From Bipalium vagum (lineage: Eukaryota; Platyhelminthes; Tricladida; Geoplanidae), in contig JBBMKC010211927.1 in the NCBI GenBank assembly GCA_037834085.1, positions 1 to 23,243 on the forward strand: DNA of 23,243 nt, written 5' to 3'. Within the stretch, counting starts at the first letter, position 1, and each line of letters starts with the position of its first letter. Positions 9,926 through 20,387 of the stretch are shown one piece after another. The notes beneath the pieces were generated by a model. That model was not told where the DNA came from, did not search any database, and worked only from the letters and a program-made list of their open reading frames with translations. Made by a program: the position numbers and the translations under genes.

Positions 9926-10217
9926 ATGACACAAAGTGTACTCTGTTTATCAATTCATTTTTTCATGAACAAAAACAAACCCTGAATTTTTAAATATATA
10001 TTCTATGTATTTTTATATGTTGTATATTTTACTTTTTTAATATTTTTAATATTTTTATATTTTTACATATTTTTCTACTTTTTTATATTTTTTATATTTT
10101 TAGTAATTTTATATAATTATTTTTATGTTGCCAAAAGTATATTTTTCAACCTATTTTTAGGACTGCTTTGTTCATGAAAAAAATAGGGGGATAAATAGGG
10201 TACACTTTGTGTGACAC
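9926..10217. mobile_element. Inverted-repeat MITE of about 290 bases
   Basis: The left arm begins GACACAAAGTGTACTCTGTT (9928-9947) and includes TTTTTTCATGAACAAA (9958-9973). The right arm carries the reverse complement of both: TTTGTTCATGAAAAAAAT (10167-10184) and GTACACTTTGTGTGAC (10200-10215). The arms are about 45-50 bases with small gaps and mismatches. The interior is almost pure A/T and has no coding. This is the structure of a non-autonomous DNA transposon. Exact ends and target duplication are not clear; TA near both ends would fit a Tc1/mariner relative. Confidence 0.75.
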
Positions 10218-10219
10218 AT

Positions 10220-10920
10220 TTTGGTACCTCAAATGTCTGAGTAGCCTCAATTTTCGCTTTATCCGTCTGAACGTCCTTCTGGTTAATCACATGGCCTAGA
10301 ACTTTTTTTCTGATCTGAAAAGCTTACACTTTTCTGGGTTTACTTTCAATCCTGCTTTCATTGTTTTGTTGACAACCATCAACATCTTTCAGTACTTTTG
10401 TCATAGGCTCTTGGAAAGTGCTCGGAGCACTGTAATACTGAATGGAATTCGGTTGAAACAAAATTTTCTTTCCCCCGTTGAAAATGCCGTTTTTTCTTGA
10501 GATTCCCTATCAATTTCAACATGGTAGTAAGCCTTTCTCAAATCGATTGAGGAAAAATATTTTGATCTCCAAATTCTAGCCATCATTTCTTCAGTATTTG
10601 GCATCGGGAATGTTGGTCTAACAGTTACTGCATTTAGCTGTCTGAAATCTAGACAAATCCTAATATCCTAATTTTCCTCTTTCCAGGCGAAGATCATAGG
10701 AGAGTTATACGCTGAGTTGCATCTACGAATGATATTATTTTCAAGTATGTTTTCATTGTCTCGTTGAATTTTTCTTCTAAATGAACTGGCTGTCACCAAG
10801 GTTTTACATTAATTGGGCCTTCCATAGTTTGAATTCTGTGTTTTACCAGATGTGTACATTCGATATTCCAATTATCTGCCATGAACACATTCTCACATTT
10901 CTTCACTAACCTTGCGAGTT
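10220..10920 (-). mobile_element. Ty3/Gypsy retroelement fossil, reverse transcriptase region
   Basis: Minus-strand translation yields segments typical of Ty3/Gypsy reverse transcriptase: a piece resembling IDLRKAYYHVEIDRESQEKT (family pattern DLxxgYhqi.i.....kTAF), followed by FSTGERKFCFNRIPF, and at higher coordinates GPINVKPW and QPVHLEEKF, which fit the N-terminal side of the domain. It is broken by several disruptions and covers only part of pol. No LTR pair was recognised around it. It is in the opposite orientation to the integrase fossil at 2880-3400, so the two are probably from different insertions. Confidence 0.7.
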
Positions 10921-10929
10921 TCTTGTTTT

Positions 10930-12334
10930 ATTATATTATCATTTCGATCAAAAATTTTATTGTAGAATATCTTTTGTATATTGTCATAAAAATAAAATTT
11001 ATAAAAAGTTTGTGAGAATAAGAAAAAATTTAGAGAAAACCATTTTTAATTGTGATAGGTACACTACCTTCACAAATACAGTTTAAGGGTTCAGAAACAG
11101 TACTCGACCATCTTAAAACCGAACAACCCTTAAAAAGGGTTATTTCTTATAACGATTTTTAAGTATACTTCGATAAATTTATGATAATTATAGGAGTAGC
11201 CCAAAACAGTTGGACGTCGTGGTATGAATAGAATTATAATAGAATGCAGTCTAGTTTGCGGTGCTTATTATAATGAAGAAATTAGAAAATTCAAAAACTT
11301 TGAAATAGTAAAATGTTTAAAATAATAGAAATAGGAAAAATTATAAAAAAACAAAAATTATAAATTCATAAAAATCATAAAAAATGAAAAACTCTAAATC
11401 TTATAGTTTTAAAAAAATGTAAAAATCATAAAATCATGAAAAATTTGTACTAAATCTGAAATACCTTATCTTGGGTGCCTCGTTTGTTAGGTCATTTTTA
11501 AGCAACTGTCCTGTGTACACAAGTAACATCGTTTTTCTGAATAACGTCATACGTACCGGAATTATATGATTCTTATTTGAATAACGATATTATGCTTAAC
11601 ACTTCCGGAGAATTTAGTCTGGAATTGCTGCGCTCGATAGTTTACGTAGACACCATAGATGATATCTGTTATGGTAAGCTGAGCTCATTTCTTTAAGCTT
11701 CACTGGGCTTAAGGTGATTAGCTTGGACTCTATTTTTGTCATAATTTGCTGAATTAGATTGATTGTTAATCAAAATCAAAAATTATAATTATAATTATAT
11801 GTATGTTAAGAAAATTGATGTCACGATTTTAAATTTAATAAATTTGTAAGAAAAATTTAAAAATATTGAGGATAAAGTTTTATCCACATTAATTTTTATT
11901 GAAAAATTATTTTCTTTCTTTTGTAAACCAAAAATTCTGAATCATTAAATTTCAATTAGATTGACAATTTTTTATCAAAATATTAAACCTATGGGTTAGA
12001 TGAAAATTTAGTTAAATAGATTTTGTGATGCCTTAAATATTATTACTTCACATTTTTACTTTACGCTTTAAAAAAATGTTAAAAATTTCAAAAAATTATA
12101 ATTAAGTCAATTTTTAAAAAAAATTTAAATCAAATTGATAATAAATAAGATCTAGATGAAACCGAATAAAAGTAATACTCAGCTTACTAAATAATTGAAT
12201 TTGTTCAGAAATAAATCGTTTAATATAATTTATTAAAAAGTTATGTGTTTTAATAAATAAAATTATAGAAATTTACAATAACAAACAAATCTTAAATCTT
12301 GTTTATTGCACAAATAGTAACATTACTTAAGGAA
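10930..12334. other. AT-rich intergenic DNA upstream of SF1
   Basis: No exon or RNA gene is convincing. A small hairpin, AACCCTTAAAAAGGGTT, lies near 11124-11142. A block of more normal composition at about 11460-11760 may contain an untranslated exon or old repeat, but nothing was recognised. The last 100 bases before 12335 should hold the SF1 leader. Confidence 0.4.
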
Positions 12335-14603
12335 ATGAGTAAACGAGAAAGTGACAGCTCTGGTGATGTTTCTGTAAAAAAGCGACGAAAAAGTCGCTGG
12401 GAAGGATCAGAGAAAAGTAAATGTTTCTTACCAGGGATGCCAACTCAGCTGCCTTCAAATCTTTCTCCTTTAGAAGAAGAATCCTATCTAAGTAATTAAT
12501 AATTTTATTCTTTCTATATAGATACATAAATATTAGATAATTCATATTATTGTAAACTTTTCTAAACATTGAAATTATAAATTATTGATTTAATTACATT
12601 TGACGAAATGTAAAATTATTCCTTTTTGATATTATTTAAATGTTTGTAAGATAAGAGGTGAAGAAGATGCCGAATGTATTTTTTTGTAGAAATTGTTGAA
12701 ACCATCAAGAATTACTAATCTAATGATCTAATTAGAAATGTGGAATCAACCAGGTCGATTCATAACACGAATAATAATTAGTAAGTGGAAATAATTATTG
12801 AGTAGGTGAATATAATTGCCAATTGTAAACTAATTATTCATTTTCAAATTATTCAATTAAACATGTATGTTTTATTTGATGAATTTTATAGTTCAATTAC
12901 AAATTGAAGATATCAGTAGAAGATTACGAAATCAGGACTATTCAAGTTACAAAAATAACGCGGAAAGGTAATTTATCATTTTTTGTATTTCTATAAATGT
13001 GCCAGCCAATAAGATGACAAAAGTTAAATATTGTCATGGTAATATAATTATAACGAAACAATTATTAGAACTTTGTGTTATAATCTTTAATTCTTCATAA
13101 TGGATTTCTTTAATTGATTATTTATAACTTAACGTAATTATGATAACAAAAAATCAATTATGAATATTGAGTTTTTATTTATCAAATAATATTAATATTT
13201 TAAAGATAATAACAATAACAACTTTCGTCAAACATTTTTGATTGGTTCATCATACTTTTGGTTTTAATGGCAGAAGTTAATATTCCATTATAGATCTCCG
13301 TCTCCAGAACCGATTTATAATAATGAGGGGAAAAGGGTTAATACAAGAGACATGAGAGCCAGACAAAAACTCGAGGGTCAGCGCCACAAACTTGTTCAAC
13401 GGTTAATGGTTATTAAACCGGAATATAAGCCACCAGTCGATTACAGGTTTATTGTAAAATAAATTATTTTTCGATTTAATCGATATTTTTAGGGTTCCCA
13501 ATAATCGTGAAGTAGATAAAGTATTCATACCACAAGACGAGCATCCAGAATTGAATTTCGTTGGATTATTGATAGGTCCAAGAGGAAATACGTTAAAATC
13601 ATTAGAGAAAGAGGTGATGGGAGACTTTTTGGTTCATTATTGACTTTCTCATCATCGATTTCTTTTAGACAGGTGCAAAAATCATTATCCGTGGTAGAGG
13701 AAGTGTGAAAGATGGAAAGGTCGGCGGAAAAGACGGTTTGCCACTTCCTGGTGAAGATGAGCCTCTCCATGCGTACATAACGGCTCCGATTCGAGAATGT
13801 GTCGAAAAGGCGATTAAACGGATCAAAGAGATCATCCAGGAGGGTGTCGAAATTCCCGAAAACCAAAACGATTTGAGAAAGTCGCAAATGAAGGAGCTGG
13901 CACTACTCAACGGAACGTTCCGCGAGGTGGACGGGTTAAACAAGCTGAAAATGATCGCAGAAGCCCAGACGATAGTCACGAATACTATAATTTGTAGTCT
14001 GTGCGGCGGTGTCGGCCACATTCCATCTGATTGCAAAATCGACCGAAAAACAATGACCAAAGTGAATTCTGTGCAGGACAATGAGAAAGCAAAAATGGAC
14101 AGCGAGTACACTGCTCTCATGGAAGAGCTGGGCGTGGAAAAGAAGATCTTGGGCTTCAAATTACCTCCGAAACCGATCCAAAACAGCGTTGCTGCTTCTT
14201 TGAAGCCATCATCTGCCATCGCCCCGTTCCACGATGAAAGTAAGATCGATTGAAATCGTTTTTTTCATGATGTATATTGATATCTGTACGTTTGCTATTT
14301 CAGGACCGTCTACAATCAGAGACGTCATTTATCCATTCAGAACTGGTCACGAAACGACTTTTATTCCGTCTACACTTCCTCCTCCTCCCCCTCCCGCCCC
14401 TTGTCCCATCCAGACCGTCACTCCTCAGCCCCATCCATTCACCAGTACTGTTCAGAGATATTTCCCGCCAATTTTGCCAAGTATTGATTTCTTTTCAATT
14501 ATTATTTTTTATTTGGCACAATTTTTGATTTTTAGATGGACCTCTGGCACATTTTGGCAACATCTCCGTTCCACCTCCACCTCCTCCAACGAGACCTATT
14601 TAA
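12335..14603 (+). CDS. SF1: Splicing factor 1 (branch-point binding protein), seven exons
   Basis: Exons 12335-12491, 12892-12967, 13294-13446, 13493-13613, 13669-14239, 14304-14480 and 14536-14603 splice in phase to 440 residues ending in TAA. SF1 binds the intron branch-point during early spliceosome assembly in the nucleus and contacts U2AF large subunit. Residues 15-22 (KKRRKSRW) are the U2AF ligand motif with its key Trp. SPSPEP at 79-84 is the conserved phosphorylation site, followed by the helical region (79-128). The KH-QUA2 domain spans about 135-258, with the GPRG loop at 157-160. The zinc knuckle is C278, C281, H286, C291 (CX2CX4HX4C); one copy, as in animals. The tail is proline-rich ([19 protein letters not shown]) but short compared with vertebrate SF1. 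Introns of 46-400 bases, the shortest 46. Start chosen at the ATG giving the conserved N-terminus. Confidence 0.95.
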
Positions 14604-14609
14604 ATCAAT

Positions 14610-14615
14610 AATAAA
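14610..14615 (+). terminator. SF1 poly(A) signal AATAAA
   Basis: A canonical AATAAA lies seven bases after the SF1 stop codon, suggesting a very short 3' untranslated region if used. Confidence 0.6.
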
Positions 14616-15640
14616 TATGATAATGAAAAATTATTATTTATTCGTTTTTTGATGATAGTTTCAAAAATAAATAATTTTCGATTTAGTTTTTCATTTATAA
14701 ATCGATAAAACGTGTTTTAATCGATTTTTGAATTTGTACTTTGAGTGGAGGATATATTGTGTTTGTAGAAATATTTTTGGTTGGATTTGGTTTTTGAAAT
14801 TGGTATAATTATACGACCTATGACTGGCGGAATCACGAAAACTATTGATTTCTTCCAGGTGCTCCATAATTTAAGGTATTTGATTTGAAAATCAAGTAGT
14901 TCAAAATGATTGGTTTCTCAACTCTCATGTTTGCCAATCACGTGATCAATTAATTAGTTTAAAATTTTTGTCTTTAGATTCTTAAAGTATTTTACCACAT
15001 TTAATTTTTTGATCTGAGTTCTTTTGCCATAATAAGTTGATAAGTATTGTAACCAATGATGAAAGGATTTGTGGTCAGCCAGTTAGTGGTGATGATGTTG
15101 CGTTAATATATTTTAAACTGATTTATTAGCAGGTTTTGTACTATTAAATCAATTTCTACTTGAGAATTAAGCAGTTATAAAAAACGTATTCGTATTAACT
15201 CCAAGTTTCTTTTAGGATGGATGTTGAGGAGTGAACGATTTCTTCTTTTAGAACTCATTTTTAAGTGATCGAAAACGATTCAATTTGCGGCATTATAAGA
15301 GATTTCAATTTGATTAATTTTCTAAAAGATGATTAAATGAAAGTATTTCTTAATGTGTAAACTGATCAAAATTTTAGACCTTAATGGAAGTTGATGGTTT
15401 TCTACACCAATATTATCTATTCTATTTTTAAATCAATTAACTTTAAGCTGTACCTTTCATGTGTAGCTCATTAAACTATTTGCATATCACAACTGAAGTT
15501 AAACTATTTTAATTTAGGTTTTTAGAAATGTAATGTGGGATTCCCAAAGGCAAGACAATGAAAGTCCTCTGTGGGTACTAAATAATAAAATATTACTCAT
15601 TTTAAAAGTAATTTTATTAATAATAAGTCGATTATAATAA
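14616..15640. other. Non-coding DNA between SF1 and an unexplained block
   Basis: No frame above about 40 codons, no repeat and no RNA gene was recognised on either strand. Composition is AT-rich host-like sequence. Confidence 0.4.
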
Positions 15641-15998
15641 AATAATAAAACAATCTAATTTCGACGTCGATATTATGTCAGACAAATGTCGATTAACCAA
15701 CGATTGAGTAGTCGACTGGCTAATCTATATATTGGGGTAGAGTCCTCTACGGACTAGCGAGAGTAGTTTTTTAAATAATATTACGGAAAAGAATAAAGGA
15801 AGTTTTGTGTCAGAAGAATTGCTAAAATAATAAAAAAATAATGGAATTTACTTGAAAAGATTTAGCATTGTTTAATGATCCCAATTGCTTATATTTTACG
15901 ACAGAATTACTTGATATGTCAATGAGTCATCTTAAAAACCTTTTTATTTGTTGGGTTGCCAAAGGCACAAACCCTAGATTTGAAGATCACCAAGAGTC

Positions 15999-16033
<35 letters not shown>

Positions 16034-16860
16034 TTAAAAAAATAATATTAATTAAAAAAAATTATAATTTTTAAAAAATTACCAAAAACAATATAGCAAA
16101 ATCTCATCGTGCACAAATAGTGATAAATCACGGAAATTTAAAATTAACATTGAAATCTATCGCGTCGTGGTGATATTAAATTATTAAAATTTTGAGTTTT
16201 TCCCAAACTTTATCTCGCCGTCTCTTAGTGTAGGGTTTGATGATCGTTGACCAATCTCTACGACGATATATAGAGACGGCTATTCCCAGAAATTTGCCAG
16301 GAAAAAAAGCAAGAAATTTTTTTAAAAAGATTTATTTGCCATTTCAAAAGAGGATTTGTTTGTGGATAAATATAATTTTTCTATTCCGAAGAAGGAGATT
16401 CCGTGATCAACCAAGACATTCTAGGGAGATCCTACTTTACCAACTTATGACACAAATGATTCAACAGGATTTAACATTGGAATCCAGCAAGTTTGGGAAT
16501 CCCTATGTGACCTGAAAATGGCTTAGGGGACCACTTGAGGACTTCTTGTCGCTCCGAGTGAGAGTATCATTAATTTGTTGTTTTTTTGTTTTGATTCATA
16601 TTAACGTTCGACATTAACATTTATTTAGTTTATTTTGATTTTAACTATATATTATTTGATTCGACATTTTTATCATATTATAATCAGCAGAATTTTGATT
16701 AATTTGGTGTTAGTGACTTTTCAGATATTTGATCCTCCTGTATATTGAACTGAACTGTGTTATACGACGTCTGATATTTTTTAATAAAGTTTTATTGTGA
16801 TTGCTTTGATTCAATTATGGTGTGAATAAAGTATTATTGCAGGATGATTCCCTTAGATGT
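15640..16860 (+). other. Unexplained block with short open frames and two poly(A) signals
   Basis: This block is less AT-rich in parts and holds two open stretches: 15868-16074 (including LLDMSMSHLKNLFICWVAKG, a little like a SAP DNA-binding helix pair) and 16237-16515 (92 codons, Arg-rich, LRRYIETAIPRNLPGKKARN). Neither is recognised and there is no clear start or splice plan. AATAAA occurs at 16783-16788 and 16825-16830. A perfect hairpin GTAGAGTCCTCTAC lies near 15745-15758, and CCGTCTCT pairs with AGAGACGG about 50 bases apart near 16217-16280. It could be a decayed element or a non-coding transcript. Confidence 0.25.
15999..16030. repeat. (AAT)n microsatellite
   Basis: A run of about ten ATA/AAT triplets, a common simple repeat that inflates the open frame crossing it into a run of isoleucines. 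Confidence 0.9.
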
Positions 16861-16876
16861 AAATTTGTGCCGCTAC

Positions 16877-16900
16877 AATAGCAATGCGAATAGCAATACG
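16877..16900. repeat. 12-base tandem duplication
   Basis: AATAGCAATGCG is followed directly by AATAGCAATACG, one mismatch. Probably slippage. Confidence 0.6.
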
Positions 16901-17021
16901 AACATTTAGTGATGACATGTTGATTTGCGAGGGAAGGTTATTTTGTAAAGGTATATTAGTAACAGTCAGAAGAATTCAAGGTTTTTCTTAATGTTTATTT
17001 TCAACACGACACTTGATTATC

Positions 17022-17105
17022 CAATGGGTCTCGTCCAGCTATGGAATCTATAGTCGACCATTCAGGGACTATCAGGTGTCCCAGTGACCCATTGTTCACA
17101 AAAGG
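17022..17105 (+). other. Inverted repeat with possible exon end
   Basis: CAATGGGTC (17022-17030) is the exact reverse complement of GACCCATTG (17086-17094), giving a 9-base stem around a 55-base loop. An ATG at 17041 opens 21 codons (MESIVDHSGTIRCPSDPLF...) that run into a strong splice-donor-like AAAAG/GTGAGT at 17103-17109. It may be a first exon or a structured RNA; neither can be settled here. Confidence 0.25.
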
Positions 17106-17948
17106 TGAGTGTTTCTTGAATGTTATTATTTTTCTAATTCTAAAATTAATATTTCTTCTTTACCTTCTTTACATTCACTTGAGTACCATTTTAATGTTAT
17201 TAATCATTATATTTAGCTGTTTAAAGTTTATTTGTTGTTAATATTATTATCAATTTATTTAAGCGGTCTAATTATTCGATTGGTTTGAATACTATTGACT
17301 ATTTTATGATAGTGATTAACCTGAAGACATCGTTCATTTTCTGTAATTGATTCGAATTTAAATGATTGCAGTAAACGAGAAATAAATGTTTATTATGATT
17401 ATAGTGACTCATTCACATATTTAAAGGTCATTGTAGTTGTTTTGATTCCCATAGTAAAGGTTGTTTTGAGTCAGAAGTGCATGAACAAGTTAATAACTAA
17501 ATGAGGGGTCAGCCAAAATTGTGAGCTTAAAGTTAATTAAAGTTAAAGCGTAACAAAACGATGAATATGATTATTTCCTGAAATTGTAGGACTTCAAAAG
17601 GGTTACCTAGCGCAATAAATTTATTTTAAAAAGTTTGACAAAATCGAAATTAAAAGAAAAATTAAAAACCAGTGAGGCAATCAAGGAGTTCTTTAAACAC
17701 ATGTTCGCAAATACATTCACCTGTGAACAGAGAAATATAAACAAAAAGTGAAATAGGGTTTTGGAGTTCGGAACTGATCAATGGGAAACTTAAAATTTGG
17801 TCATAACAATGTTTACTTCAAACAGCAAGTAATCCGATTTCGATTGCTATATAAAAAGAACTACAGTTTCTCATTTTATTTCAACTGTCCTAATGAATAT
17901 GGTTCTTTTAGACTTTTATTTATATTAACATTCACTTTTTTTGTTCAG
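17106..17948. other. AT-rich stretch before the Cys-rich peptide
   Basis: No coding exon is convincing. A pyrimidine tract ending in AG at 17948, directly before the ATG of the peptide gene, suggests that this region contains an intron separating a 5' untranslated exon from the coding exon. The first exon itself was not located. Confidence 0.35.
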
Positions 17949-18155
17949 ATGTTCTGGTTCTTCGTTGCTCTAATGGTTTCTGTCCATGCAGCACAAGAAA
18001 ATACTACTCTGAAACCCAAAGACCCCTGCCCAGATGTAATGAAGAAATGCCGAACTTGGTGCGTATGGGAGAAGAAGTGCATGCTTAGATGTATTGATGC
18101 ATCTAAGTTATGCAAGAGAAATAAAAGTATTTATATGAGTTTCATCGAAGAATAA
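17949..18155 (+). CDS. Small secreted six-cysteine peptide, helical-hairpin-like
   Basis: From the ATG at 17949 the protein has 68 residues. Residues 1-15 (MFWFFVALMVSVHAA) form a clear signal peptide. The mature part holds six cysteines, C27, C34, C38, C44, C48 and C55, with spacing CX6CX3CX5CX3CX6C. Two CX3C motifs facing each other across a five-residue turn are the hallmark of disulfide-linked helical hairpins (kappa-hefutoxin or alpha-hairpinin type folds); the outer pair would add a third bridge. Trp37 and Trp40 flank the turn and the surface is rich in Lys and Arg. This start is preferred to the frame's earlier ATG at 17781 because an acceptor-like pyrimidine tract ending in CAG abuts it and the signal peptide begins there. 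AATAAA at 18151-18156 overlaps the stop. The family is not recognised; hormone, toxin-like, inhibitor or antimicrobial roles are all possible. Confidence 0.6.
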   Translation: MFWFFVALMVSVHAAQENTTLKPKDPCPDVMKKCRTWCVWEKKCMLRCIDASKLCKRNKSIYMSFIEE

Positions 18156-18159
18156 ATAT

Positions 18160-19140
18160 TGGTTCTTTTGATTATTTTTTGCAAATTCTTTTTATCATTT
18201 AAAAAATTATGTTTAACTTTCCGACCTTTACTCATTTTCTCCTTATAAAAATACCTAAAGTCCACCATCTATCTATTCTTTTTGATAATTTATTTTCTTT
18301 AATCTTTTATTTAATTTTCGATGGTAATGTTTAACATTTTAGCATATAGTTTAGTCCAGGTCGTGTTAAAGTGGAAAAAGATTCATATTTTAACGAGAAT
18401 CTTATCACAGAATATATCATTACATACGAAATTTTTTTGTAGTTTTTCTATTTAAAATAAGAAAAACGAAATAATCTAATTATAGCCTGTATTTAGGAGG
18501 CTTCCAAAGTAATCTGGAAAATGCAACACTGTCATAAGAACAAATATCAGAACCAATTAAATTTTATTGCCAAATTATTTCTCAAATAAGTTCAATAAAA
18601 TCCTGATATTTCAAGGTATTGGGGAAACAACGTTTACCAGATGATGATGAAGAATTTAGAATTTAAATTATTATTTTTTTTATTATTACTTTTAATTAAT
18701 TAAAATAAAATTTGCTTTAAAAAGGAATGATAAAAGAATTCGTTAATTAGGATTAAAAGATTTCAAATAAAAATATTTCATTTGGGGTGTTAATTAACAC
18801 TAACCAATAAAAGTATTTTACTTATAGATGCACACAATAAGCCAGAGTTATGAATATGACTAAAAATGCCAATAAAATCAAGAAAAATTACTGCTTTAAG
18901 ATAAGTTTTTTTGGGATTTGTCTGAGTTTAATTGATTAATGAATTGTAATTGGTGGATTGATTGGGGAGTTCAATATTTTCAGTAGTTGCAAAGCAAAGT
19001 ACTATTTTACAACGAACTCATTATTATATGATTGATATGTTCATGTAGATGTAGAGTTCAACGCTATGGTTTTACTTAAATTGGATCTTCTTTTGTCGAC
19101 TTTCATGTTTGACCCACTTTGTGTATCTCACATCCCAGTT
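18160..19140. other. AT-rich intergenic DNA
   Basis: No open frame, repeat family or RNA gene was recognised on either strand. Confidence 0.4.
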
Positions 19141-19149
19141 ATTAAATGG

Positions 19150-19990
19150 GTTTTCATGTTTACTTTATAATTGTCATTAACCTAAATTCTCTTCTGACTT
19201 TAGTTCTATCGCTTTTCGAAAACTTTTCCCCATATGGAATAAAATCATCACAACAACCGACCAGTAATCTCCTTTCAATGTCATCTTTCTCCATCTAATC
19301 CTTTCCATTGAAGGATAAGTCCATTTTTTGCTTATCAATCCTTTCAATAACCTTTTGTATTAATATTGTTTCCTCAAATAGTTATTCTATTGCTCTGCAT
19401 ATCCCATCTAAATATCTGCTATTGCTCAAACTACAATATTTGACATATTTTTTCCGTGGTAAAAATAAGTTCAGATATTTTCAATAAAAAAGACTGTCGC
19501 CTACGCATTACATTGTTTCGTTTCAGTATTCAGAGAAAAAACAAAGAATTTATCTCAAGTTTACCTCAAAATCTCAACCTAGACCACAGGACGACAGTCA
19601 GCGTATCGATGTCACCTTCATAATTCTCAATGGTTCACTTTTTAGAAAATTTTTTCTTATCTTGAAACATTCTTTTCTTTGGATATCTTTCATTCTCTCT
19701 AATGTAAGTCTGATCATTTTCCTCTGATCGAGGTTGATACATTCTAATCTCTCTTAATTTAATCGGTCTTGAAAATCTGCTGTAATAAATAAAATTCATT
19801 TATTTCTCTTCCCATTCACCTGTTTTTCTTTGGTCTGATTGTCTATTCCTGCTGTAGCAGTACTAAAGATAAAGAAAAACTATAAACATTTCCAAATTTG
19901 ATTACCTAATTGCCAATTCGGCCTTAAGTCTAAAATATTCTTGAAAATTGAAATATAATGTAAAATAATATTATTAACTTCTATCAAAAA
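19150..19990 (-). other. Possible short-intron gene on the minus strand, unrecognised
   Basis: Purine-rich minus-strand sequence contains splice-like sites spaced as very short introns: donor at 19905 and acceptor ending at 19863 (43 bases), then donor at 19819 and acceptor ending at 19780 (40 bases). Splicing them keeps one frame open, reading EYFRLKAELAIS then TATAGIDNQTKEKQ and ending soon after. Farther along, 19310-19150 has MEKDDIERRLLVGCCDDF and onward. No start codon, no family match and no single consistent gene could be built. Purine-rich DNA is open in several frames by chance, so this is a candidate only. Confidence 0.2.
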
Positions 19991-20376
19991 ATTTATGTCA
20001 CGATGCTTTGGGCATAATTTGACTAATGGTTATTGCGTGATGTCTTTCGATAACATTACATATTGATCATAACTACGAAATTGAATATAATTGTTCAGTG
20101 AACAGCTGTAGTACAACAAATTTACAAATTAAAATAAAAATGGGCGACATTATACCGAACTACGAATTCTGCTTAGTAAAACGTTTCTCATATAACCGAG
20201 ACCTTTGACCGGTTTCCAACTCTTCTTTTCAATTCAAAGAATTAGAATTAATATCAATATTTTACTTATTTGCATCACTGGTTAAAACTATTTCGTTGAT
20301 TTTGAGAAGAAAACTAAAACGGTCAATTTGTGGAATAAAGATCGAGTCAAAACGAAATACATTGGAATAAAATATA

Positions 20377-20382
20377 TTTATT
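20377..20382 (-). terminator. Poly(A) signal of the Mint/X11 gene
   Basis: AATAAA on the minus strand lies six bases beyond the stop codon of the Mint/X11 gene, a similar arrangement to that of SF1. Confidence 0.6.
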
Positions 20383-20387
20383 ATGAG

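Noticed and set aside
13525-14219. Minus-strand open frames of 120 and 184 codons.
   Set aside because: They are mirror frames of the large SF1 exon and show no domain features.
14234-14611. Separate plus-strand proline-rich proteins of 125 and 83 residues.
   Set aside because: They are parts of SF1 exons 6 and 7 read through introns or in another frame.
15538-16504. GGGATTCCCAAA and its reverse complement as the ends of a 960-base transposon.
   Set aside because: Similarity stops after 12 bases. Matches of that length are expected by chance in a window this size.
17781-17948. N-terminal extension of the six-cysteine peptide from the ATG at 17781.
   Set aside because: The added residues have no features, and a pyrimidine tract with AG abuts the ATG at 17949, which itself starts a signal peptide.
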